Source of the DNA: Thermus aquaticus
Lineage (GTDB): Bacteria > Deinococcota > Deinococci > Deinococcales > Thermaceae
DNA length: 64,000 nucleotides
Reading direction: 5' to 3'
Assembly (NCBI RefSeq): GCF_001280255.1
Contig: NZ_LHCI01000106.1
Coordinates: 291,388 to 355,387 of the forward strand
Positions 7,776-13,973 of this stretch are shown one piece after another; positions within the stretch are counted from its first letter, which is position 1; each line of letters begins with the position of its first letter. The translations under genes and the position numbers were made by a program. The notes below the pieces were generated by a model. That model had not been told where the DNA came from, searched no databases, and saw only the letters and a program-made list of their open reading frames with translations.

Positions 7776-8195
7776 ATGCGAACCCTGGTCCTGAGTCTCG
7801 GCCTCCTGCTGGGCACGGCCCTGGCAGGCTCCTTGGGCTACGGCTTTGTGGGCTTCCAGGGGGGCCTCCAGGGAGGCGGCGGAGGGTTTGGCACCTTCCA
7901 GGGGATCGCCATAGGCGGGGAAGCCTGGGGTGGGCCTTCAGGTAGCGGCGGGGCCTTTCTGGTAGGTCCCCTGCTCCCCTGGGGGGAGGGGGTTTACCTC
8001 CTGCCCGTCCTGGGGTTTGGTGGGGAAAGCCGGGCGGGAGGCGGCTTTCTCCTGGACCTGGGGGTCCGGGCCTTCCTCCTCTCCGGGCGGGAGGGGGGCT
8101 GGCTCCTGGGCCTCGGCGGGGGGTACGCCCTTCCCCTGGGGTTTTCCGGAGGTGGCGGGTACTTGAGGGTGCTTTTCGGAGGAGGTGGGTTGTGA
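7776..8195 (+). CDS. Exported glycine-rich protein, function unknown
   Basis: The 139-residue protein starts with a clear signal peptide (MRTLVLSLGLLLGTALAG) and continues as a glycine- and aromatic-rich chain with alternating hydrophobic residues and GGG runs. The pattern could form a small beta-barrel or glycine-rich surface protein. A ribosome site (AGGAGGTG) lies just upstream. It is the first gene of a three-gene operon with a membrane protein (GTGA overlap) and a winged-helix regulator. I recognise no family. Confidence 0.65.
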   Translation: MRTLVLSLGLLLGTALAGSLGYGFVGFQGGLQGGGGGFGTFQGIAIGGEAWGGPSGSGGAFLVGPLLPWGEGVYLLPVLGFGGESRAGGGFLLDLGVRAFLLSGREGGWLLGLGGGYALPLGFSGGGGYLRVLFGGGGL

Positions 8196-8743
8196 AACAG
8201 GAAGAGGCTAAGGTGCTTTGGCGGAACCTGGAAGAGACCGAGCGGGAAACCAGGCTCAGGCTGGCCCTTCTAGGGGGCTGGATCCTGGTGCTCTGGGGCG
8301 GGATCTGGGCGATGGGTAGCCTCCTCACGGTGTGGAGCCCGGGGATGGCCGAGCGCTTCTGGACCGTGGCGAGCCCTCTGGGGGGTCTCCTTTCCTTCTA
8401 CCTGGGATTCCGGCAGGGGGTAAGCGTGCGGACTCCCCTGGGCCTGCAGACCTTCTACTTCTGGAGCTTGCTCACCCTCTTCTTCCTCCTCCACTGGATC
8501 TTTCTCCTGCCGCCCAAGGACCTCGAGGGGGAAAGCTTCCTCATCAGCCTGGTGGCCTTCGCCTACGCTTACGTGGGCACGCTCTGGCAGATTCCTGGGA
8601 TCACCTGGGCCGGGCTCGGCCTCTTCGCCTTAGACCTCCTTCTCTTCCGCCTATTCCCGGAGCACTTCCACCTGGGTATGGGCTTGGTGGGGCTATTGGG
8701 CCTGGCCTACGGGGGGAGGCTCCTGTGGCGCTGGACCCGGTAA
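8192..8743 (+). CDS. Polytopic membrane protein, function unknown
   Basis: Starts at GTG 8192 within the overlap GTGA, preceded by GGAGGAGGTGG. The 183-residue protein has a charged N-terminal helix (KQEEAKVLWRNLEETERETRLR) followed by roughly five or six membrane segments (for example LALLGGWILVLWGGIWAMGS and FYFWSLLTLFFLLHWIFLLP). It resembles small integral membrane proteins that are often encoded next to HTH_34/PadR-like regulators. I cannot name a family or substrate. The 3' end overlaps the next gene by 19 bp. Confidence 0.65.
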   Translation: MKQEEAKVLWRNLEETERETRLRLALLGGWILVLWGGIWAMGSLLTVWSPGMAERFWTVASPLGGLLSFYLGFRQGVSVRTPLGLQTFYFWSLLTLFFLLHWIFLLPPKDLEGESFLISLVAFAYAYVGTLWQIPGITWAGLGLFALDLLLFRLFPEHFHLGMGLVGLLGLAYGGRLLWRWTR

Positions 8744-9015
8744 TCCACCAGGAAACCCGCCTGAGGCTCATGGCCCTCCTGGCCTCGTTGGGGGAAGGAG
8801 CCCAGGTGGAGTTCACCTGGCTCAAGGAGGCCCTGGACCTCACGGAGGGCAACCTCTCCAGCCATCTCGCCAAGCTGGAGGAGGCCGGGTACGTGCAGGT
8901 GGAAAAGGGGTACCAGGGAAGGCGGCCCAGGACCTGGGTTCGCCTCACCCCCCAGGGGCGAGCGGCCTACCAGGCCCACCGCCAGGCCCTGTTGGAGCTC
9001 CTCAAAGGCGGTTAA
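8725..9015 (+). CDS. Winged-helix transcriptional regulator (HTH_34/MarR-like)
   Basis: The 96-residue protein is a single winged-helix domain: RLRLMALLASLGEGA, the recognition-helix region LTEGNLSSHLAKLEEAGYV, and the wing KGYQGRRPRTWVRLTPQGR. This is the pfam13601-like stand-alone DNA-binding fold, usually a dimeric repressor. I place the start at GTG 8725 because GGGGGGAGG lies 5-10 bp upstream and the residues before HQETRLRL still fit the fold. It is the last gene of the operon beginning at 7776, whose promoter contains an inverted repeat, so autoregulation is the simplest idea. Confidence 0.78.
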   Translation: MALDPVIHQETRLRLMALLASLGEGAQVEFTWLKEALDLTEGNLSSHLAKLEEAGYVQVEKGYQGRRPRTWVRLTPQGRAAYQAHRQALLELLKGG

Positions 9016-9018
9016 GTG

Positions 9019-9049
9019 CCCCGCCGTGGCCAGGGCGGGGTATTTAAAA
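9019..9049. terminator. Bidirectional terminator
   Basis: CCCCGCC (9019-9025) pairs with GGCGGGG (9034-9040), followed by TATTTAAAA, between the convergent regulator and Old Yellow Enzyme genes. The first strand starts 4 nt after the stop codon of the regulator. Confidence 0.6.
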
Positions 9050-10093
9050 GCCCCGCAGGTACTGGGGCGGGACCCCCGCCTCTGCCCCCAGGGCCTTGGC
9101 CGCCTTCAGGGGGAAGTAGGGGTCCCGGAGGAGGACCCGGCCCAGGAGGACGAGGTCGGCGCTCCCCGCCTGGAGGATGGTCTCCGCCTGCTCCGGGGTG
9201 GTGATGAGGCCCACCGCCCCCGTGGCCAGGCCCACCCGCTTCCGCACGGCGTCGGCGAAGGGCACCTGGAAGCCCGGGGCGGCGGGGACCCTGACCCCCG
9301 GCACCACCCCCCCGCTGGAGAGGTCCAGGAGGTCCACCCCTAGGACCTTGAGCCTTTCGGCGAAGGCCAGGGTGTCCTCGAGGGCCCACCCCCCTTCCGC
9401 CCAGTCCGTGGCCGAGACCCGCACCAAAAGGGGAAGCTCCGGAGGCAGGGCTTCCCGCACCGCCTTGGCTACCTCCAGGGGAAAGCGCATCCGGTTCTCC
9501 CGGCTTCCCCCGTAAAGGTCCTCCCTCCGGTTGGCAAGGGGCGAGAGGAAGGAGGAGAGGAGGTAGCCGTGGGCCATGTGGAGCTCCACCACCTGGAAGC
9601 CCGCCCGGAGGGCCCTTTTGGCCCCTTCCACGAAGGCCTCCAAAACCCTCGCCATCCCCTCCTCCGTCGGGGCCTCGGGCACGGGGTAGCCCTCGGCGAA
9701 GGGGATGGGGCTTGGCCCCACCACCCGCCACCCCAGGGGCTTGCCTCCCTCCCAGGGCCGGGCCGTCCCCGCCTTGCGCCCGGCGTGGGCCAGCTGGATG
9801 CCGGGCACCGCCCCCGCCTCCCGGATGCGGCGGGCGAGCTCGGTGAGGCCCGCAACGTGCTCCTCGGACCAGATGCCCAGGTCAAAGGGGCTGATCCTGC
9901 CCTCGGGGAGGACCGCCGTGGCCTCCACCATCACCAGCCCCACCCCGCCCAGGGCCCGGGTGGGGTAGTGGAGGAGGTGCCAGTCCGTGACCTGGCCTTC
10001 CAGGGTGGCCGAGTACTGGCACATGGGGGACATGGCCAGGCGGTTTTTGAGGCGGAGCGCCCGTAGCTCAAGAGGCTTGAAAAGAAGGACCAT
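9044..10093 (-). CDS. Old Yellow Enzyme family NADH:flavin oxidoreductase (CrS/YqjM type)
   Basis: The 349-residue TIM-barrel flavoprotein closely resembles Thermus CrS, the thermophilic-like ene-reductase first described as a chromate reductase (from memory). Features are MSPMCQYSA with the redox-tuning Cys at residue 25, [11 protein letters not shown] with a substrate-binding His, [17 protein letters not shown] and the C-terminal [18 protein letters not shown] phosphate-binding part. It reduces activated C=C bonds with NAD(P)H and FMN. The gene is monocistronic and divergent from the alpha-glucan operon. The physiological substrate is unknown. Confidence 0.92.
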   Translation of the reverse strand: MVLLFKPLELRALRLKNRLAMSPMCQYSATLEGQVTDWHLLHYPTRALGGVGLVMVEATAVLPEGRISPFDLGIWSEEHVAGLTELARRIREAGAVPGIQLAHAGRKAGTARPWEGGKPLGWRVVGPSPIPFAEGYPVPEAPTEEGMARVLEAFVEGAKRALRAGFQVVELHMAHGYLLSSFLSPLANRREDLYGGSRENRMRFPLEVAKAVREALPPELPLLVRVSATDWAEGGWALEDTLAFAERLKVLGVDLLDLSSGGVVPGVRVPAAPGFQVPFADAVRKRVGLATGAVGLITTPEQAETILQAGSADLVLLGRVLLRDPYFPLKAAKALGAEAGVPPQYLRGF

Positions 10094-10102
10094 GCCCCCA
10101 TA

Positions 10103-10129
10103 TTGACAAAGCCGGGTGCGGGATATAAT
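10103..10129 (+). promoter_or_regulatory. Strong-consensus promoter of the alpha-glucan operon
   Basis: TTGACA (10103-10108) and TATAAT (10124-10129) are both perfect matches, with an unusually short 15-bp spacer. The -10 box ends 9 nt before an ATG (10139) that opens a 16-codon ORF. A short spacer on consensus hexamers is typical of promoters that need a DNA-twisting or other activator, but that is inference. Confidence 0.65.
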
Positions 10130-10138
10130 GAAGGAGCC

Positions 10139-10189
10139 ATGAAAGTGGAACCCCTTCCACAGGGGCTCCCGAAGGAGGTGGAGCTATGA
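10139..10189 (+). CDS. Possible 16-codon leader peptide
   Basis: ATG AAA GTG opens a frame coding [16 protein letters not shown]. Its stop TGA overlaps the start codon of the lipoprotein gene as ATGA. The first codon lies about where transcription should start, so the leader could be translated from a leaderless mRNA and hand ribosomes on to the lipoprotein gene by coupling. Within the leader, AAGGAGGTGGAG doubles as the ribosome site of the lipoprotein gene. No regulatory amino-acid run is evident, and it may be a chance ORF. Confidence 0.3.
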   Translation: MKVEPLPQGLPKEVEL

Positions 10190-10953
10190 AAAAGCCGGCT
10201 TTCTGGGCAGTTGGCCTTTTGATGCTGGGGCTCGCCGCCTGCACGCCCCCTGTAGGAACTGGGGACAAGGTAGAGGTCACCTTCAAGGTGACCAACGTGC
10301 CCCAAGACTACACCGCGGTTTACCTGGCAGGGGACTTCACAAGCTGGAACACAAGCCCCATTAAGATGAGCCCTGTACCGGGAGAAACGGGGAGCTTCCA
10401 GACCAAAGTGACCCTGGACACGGGGATGCGCATCCACTACAAGTACGTGGGGAGCACCGATGGCAACTTTAACTGGGCTGGCGCTGAAAGCTTTGACCGG
10501 GGTATCAACCGGAGCAGCCTGATCACCGATGAGGGGAATGGCAAGGCCACCATCGTCAACGAGTGGAACAAACAGGGCCGGGCGAACAAGACCCCCTTTA
10601 CGGTGAATGCGATCCGCCTCGAGGCCACCCCGCCCCAGGGCTTCACGGGCACGGTGCACGTGGCTGGGGTCATGAACGGCTGGAACCACGAGGCCATGAC
10701 CCAGGTTGGTGGCAAGTGGGTCAAGGAAATCACCCTTGACCAGCCCGTGGAGGTCTTGCCCGACGCCGCCATCCAGGTCAACCGGGTGGACTATTCGCCC
10801 TGGCTGGAGTACAAGTACACCGCTGGGAGCTGGGACGACGTGGAAGACCCCACCCCGCCTACTGGCCAAGGCGACGGCAACCGCATCGCCTACGCCTACA
10901 AGGTGGAGAATGAGGTCCTGATCATGGAGGACACCATTAAGGGCTTTAAGTAA
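10186..10953 (+). CDS. Lipoprotein with two starch/glycogen-binding-like (CBM48/CBM20-type) domains
   Basis: The 255-residue lipoprotein has a signal peptide and lipobox LAAC with Cys at residue 19. Two immunoglobulin-like units follow: about 30-110 (VYLAGDFTSWN, then IHYKYVGS) and about 150-240 (VHVAGVMNGWN, then LEYKYTAGSWDDVEDP). The pair of motifs, G-x-[FM]-x-x-W-N and a Y-K-Y strand, is the core of CBM48/CBM20 carbohydrate-binding folds. It probably tethers alpha-glucan at the cell envelope for the downstream GH57 enzyme. It is first in the operon, with AAGGAGGTGG before ATG 10186. Binding is predicted from motifs only. Confidence 0.75.
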   Translation: MKKPAFWAVGLLMLGLAACTPPVGTGDKVEVTFKVTNVPQDYTAVYLAGDFTSWNTSPIKMSPVPGETGSFQTKVTLDTGMRIHYKYVGSTDGNFNWAGAESFDRGINRSSLITDEGNGKATIVNEWNKQGRANKTPFTVNAIRLEATPPQGFTGTVHVAGVMNGWNHEAMTQVGGKWVKEITLDQPVEVLPDAAIQVNRVDYSPWLEYKYTAGSWDDVEDPTPPTGQGDGNRIAYAYKVENEVLIMEDTIKGFK

Positions 10954-10962
10954 AGCCTTCTT

Positions 10963-10986
10963 GGGGCCCCGGCTTCCCGGGGCTCC
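10963..10986 (+). other. Intra-operon hairpin
   Basis: GGGGCCCCGG (10963-10972) pairs with CCGGGGCTCC (10977-10986) across a CTTC loop, 10 nt after the lipoprotein stop codon. There is no following T-run, so it may stabilise the upstream message 3' end or partly attenuate rather than terminate. Confidence 0.5.
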
Positions 10987-10998
10987 ATTAGGAGTTCT

Positions 10999-12243
10999 AT
11001 GTGGAAGCGATTCACCGCCATCGGTGCTTTTCTAGGCCTGGCCCTGGCCGGGGGGCTTTCTGGAAGCTACGAGTTCTCCACGGGCTGGGTCCAGGACCCG
11101 GAAAGCGGCAGCTTCTTCCAGGGAGAGGCCACCCACAAACTCAACCTCAACCTGCGCTTCGCCGGTGGGGCCGCCGAGGGTCGGGCCTACTTCTATGGAG
11201 GGGCTAGGGAGCCCCTAGCTTTGGGGGATGCCGAGCTCCGTTTCCGGGGAGAGGGGTTTAGCCTCCGCCTTTTTTACAACCTCAAGGAGGGCCAGGCGGG
11301 GGACCTTCTAGGGGTTTCCCAAGCCGAAGGCTGGGGGAGTGGCACCGGGTTCCGCCTGGACCTTCGGCCCTTGGAGGTCCACGTGGCCCGCCTGGGTCAG
11401 GATACAGGCTTCCTCACCCTTTACCGCGACCGGGTGGAGACCGTGGACCTCCTGGGCCTTTACGCCTACAAGGCCTACGGGGACCAGCTTCACCACGCCC
11501 TAGCCTTGCAAGCAGGGACAGACCTGAGCGGACACCGCCTGCTGGGTGAGGTGGCCTACGGCACTGCAGAGGGCGTGGGGGGTGTGGCCGTGGAAGCCCA
11601 ACTCCAGGGACCAAGCCCCCTAACTGGCTTTCGCTACCTCTTGGGCTTCCGCCATGTGGCCCCTGAGTACCGGGCCTACCTCTCCCAACGCTGGGCCTCG
11701 GAAACCCGCCTCTTTGGCGAACCCTGGCGGGAAAACGCCCAGGCGGAGGTGTATGGGGAACTGAAGAACGAGGACCTGGCGGGCTTCACCCTGAAGGCCT
11801 TCGGCCTCACCTATACCGGGAGCGCCAGGCGCACCTTTGGGCTTGGCCTCGAGGGGTGGAAGAACACCTACCAGGACCTGAGACCCTACGCCAAGCTGGA
11901 ATACGCCGCCAGCCCGAGCCAAAACCGCCTTTCTGGGCTCCTGGAGCTGGCCTGGTACGGCAAGGCGGAGGGGTATGACCTGGCCCTCAAGGCCAACACC
12001 GGCTTCAGCCTCAGCGACACCCTTGGCTACACCCTCTACCTGGAGGGTGAGGCCCGCAAGGCCCCCTGGCGGTTCTTCGCCAAGAGCCTTCTGAGACCCA
12101 CGGAGAGCCTGGCCACCTTTTACGCCCAGGCCGACCTCAGCCTGGAGCGCCTCACCCTGAGCCTGAGCCTGGGAGAGGGCGATTTTGACGCGTACAAGAG
12201 CTTCCGCCCCGTATTCCGGGTGAGCACGGCGGTGAGCTTCTAG
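10999..12243 (+). CDS. Predicted outer-membrane beta-barrel protein
   Basis: The 414-residue protein carries a signal peptide (MWKRFTAIGAFLGLALAGG). The rest consists of alternating polar/aromatic strands such as GSYEFSTGW, LNLNLRFAGG, GFSLRLFYNL and LTLSLSLGEG, and it ends in a C-terminal Phe (STAVSF), the usual barrel-terminal signal. It sits between the glycan-binding lipoprotein and a second barrel with glycan-binding domains, so it may be a porin for maltooligosaccharides or a binding platform. It is not clearly related to SusC, LamB or other named porins that I can recognise. Confidence 0.65.
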   Translation: MWKRFTAIGAFLGLALAGGLSGSYEFSTGWVQDPESGSFFQGEATHKLNLNLRFAGGAAEGRAYFYGGAREPLALGDAELRFRGEGFSLRLFYNLKEGQAGDLLGVSQAEGWGSGTGFRLDLRPLEVHVARLGQDTGFLTLYRDRVETVDLLGLYAYKAYGDQLHHALALQAGTDLSGHRLLGEVAYGTAEGVGGVAVEAQLQGPSPLTGFRYLLGFRHVAPEYRAYLSQRWASETRLFGEPWRENAQAEVYGELKNEDLAGFTLKAFGLTYTGSARRTFGLGLEGWKNTYQDLRPYAKLEYAASPSQNRLSGLLELAWYGKAEGYDLALKANTGFSLSDTLGYTLYLEGEARKAPWRFFAKSLLRPTESLATFYAQADLSLERLTLSLSLGEGDFDAYKSFRPVFRVSTAVSF

Positions 12244-12255
12244 GAGGTGTTGACG

Positions 12256-13953
12256 GTGAAAAGAACCCTTTTCCTACTGGTTTTGGTTTTGGTTTTGGTT
12301 TTGGTCTTGGCCCAGGCCTGGGCCGCCCCACCCCGCATCACGCCGGAAGGGGTGGTCTTCTGCTACTACGCTCCCGAGGCCAAGCTGGTCACCCTACCCG
12401 CCAGCTTCAACAACTGGGACCCTGGGGCGCTCCCCATGACCAAACAGCCCGACGGCAACTGGTGCGTCACCGTAAAGCTAGCTCCGGGGGTTTATCAGTA
12501 CAAGTACTTCGTAGACGGCGCCTGGAAAGAGGACCCGGACGCTCTGGAAACCACCGATGATGGCTATGGTGGGCGCAACGGGGTAATCCGGGTCCCTGGG
12601 GAAGAGGCCACCGCCAGCTATGAGGCGGGGCCACCCCGGCTGGTGGAGGGTAAGGTACTTTTCACCTACCACGCTCCCCAGGCCCGGAGCGTCAGCCTCA
12701 GAGGAAGCTTCAACGGCTGGGGCGAAACCCCCATGTATAAAGGGGCCAACGGGGTCTGGTACATCCTTCTGGACCTGCCTCCGGGCCGGCATCAATACAA
12801 GTACTACGTAGACGGGGTCTGGACCGAAGACCCCAACGCTCTGGACACCACCGATGACGGCTTTGGCGGCAAAAACGCTGTGGTGGAGCTCGTTCGGGAA
12901 AACGGGGTCCTCAAGATCAAGAGCGGAGCCCAGGGCCTGGGCCTGAAAGGCTTCCTCCACGGGAGGATCGACGTGGAGGGGCTCAAGGTCCAGGAAGGGC
13001 AGGCCTTCTTGCACCTGACCTACCAGGCAGAGGACCTACACCTGGCCTTCAGCCTGGCAGGCCAAAGCGGGGGAGGCCTCCTCTTCCAGTCCGGCAGAAT
13101 CGGTACCCGGTACCAGGATCTGAACCTGGCCATGGGCTTCAACGCGCCCCTCTTCTCCCGCCCTTTCCTGAGCTACGTGGACAGCTTTGGCGTGGGCCTC
13201 ACCACCCTGGGCCTCAGCACTCGGGCCGGGGAGTATGACCTAGGCCTCTACTTTGGGGCCGTGCCTGGCCAGAACGCCTACGTTCTGGGGAGCCTGGGGG
13301 GCAAGCTAGAGGGCTTTTCCTTCTTTGTGGACGCAGTCTTCGCCACCGGGGGCTGGCATCTTCCCTCCGGGGCCACGGGAGGCGGGGCCTTCCTGGCCCT
13401 AAACCTCCCCCAGTTTGGAGCCCTCCAGCCCACCCTGAACCTAGGGGCCACCTTCGGCCAGAGCGTGACCGGCTTCACCGCCGGACAAGGCCTGGGGGCC
13501 CGGCTGGCCTTGGGCTACAAGGAGAAGGACCTGGAGGCGGAGCTCTACCTGGCCTCCACCCTGGGAGATTTCAGCCTAGACCTGGCGGGCAGCGAGCCCA
13601 CAGGGTTTGGCCTTTCCCGCTTGTTCTTCCGCAACCAAAGCGTCTTCGTCTTGGAAGGCCCCAGGAATGGCTTTGTGGGGCTAAAAGAGGCGCGCCTGCA
13701 GCTCCTCTACCGCGCCCTGGAACCCGCACCCTTTCTCCGCCTCTCCACCGATTACCAAACCCTGGCCGCACAAGTGGGCTTCCAGGGGCAGGTTCTAGGC
13801 TTCTCTGGCGAAGCGGGACTGGCATGGAACAACGGGCTTGGCCTCTATGCCCAAGGGCAGCGCAAGATAGGCTTGGGCACGCTCTACCTGGGCCTCGAGG
13901 TGTCCGCCGATCTCACCCCGCGCCTCACGCTAGCAGGCCTCGTTCCCTTCTAA
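12256..13953 (+). CDS. Outer-membrane protein with two N-terminal CBM48-like domains and a beta-barrel
   Basis: Start GTG 12256 is chosen because GGAGGTG (12243-12249) lies 6 bp upstream; an earlier in-frame GTG at 12247 falls inside that site. After an unusual signal peptide with alternating L/V come two glycogen-binding-like domains, about 25-105 (ASFNNWDPG, YQYKYFVDGAWKEDPDA) and about 125-205 (GSFNGWGETP, HQYKYYVDGVWTEDPNA), each ending DTTDDGFGGKN-like. Residues from about 220 form a long strand-rich region ending LAGLVPF with a terminal Phe. The layout implies a barrel displaying binding modules, though on which membrane face is not determined. It precedes the GH57 gene by 20 bp. Confidence 0.72.
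   Translation: MKRTLFLLVLVLVLVLVLAQAWAAPPRITPEGVVFCYYAPEAKLVTLPASFNNWDPGALPMTKQPDGNWCVTVKLAPGVYQYKYFVDGAWKEDPDALETTDDGYGGRNGVIRVPGEEATASYEAGPPRLVEGKVLFTYHAPQARSVSLRGSFNGWGETPMYKGANGVWYILLDLPPGRHQYKYYVDGVWTEDPNALDTTDDGFGGKNAVVELVRENGVLKIKSGAQGLGLKGFLHGRIDVEGLKVQEGQAFLHLTYQAEDLHLAFSLAGQSGGGLLFQSGRIGTRYQDLNLAMGFNAPLFSRPFLSYVDSFGVGLTTLGLSTRAGEYDLGLYFGAVPGQNAYVLGSLGGKLEGFSFFVDAVFATGGWHLPSGATGGGAFLALNLPQFGALQPTLNLGATFGQSVTGFTAGQGLGARLALGYKEKDLEAELYLASTLGDFSLDLAGSEPTGFGLSRLFFRNQSVFVLEGPRNGFVGLKEARLQLLYRALEPAPFLRLSTDYQTLAAQVGFQGQVLGFSGEAGLAWNNGLGLYAQGQRKIGLGTLYLGLEVSADLTPRLTLAGLVPF
12279..12308 (+). repeat. GGTTTT hexanucleotide tandem repeat in signal-peptide region
   Basis: Four perfect GGTTTT units (12279-12302) and one GGTCTT unit encode the V-L-V-L run of the signal peptide. 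Gain or loss of a unit keeps the frame and changes the hydrophobic core by two residues. Confidence 0.9.
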
Positions 13954-13973
13954 TCTAAAGGAGGAGAGAAGAC

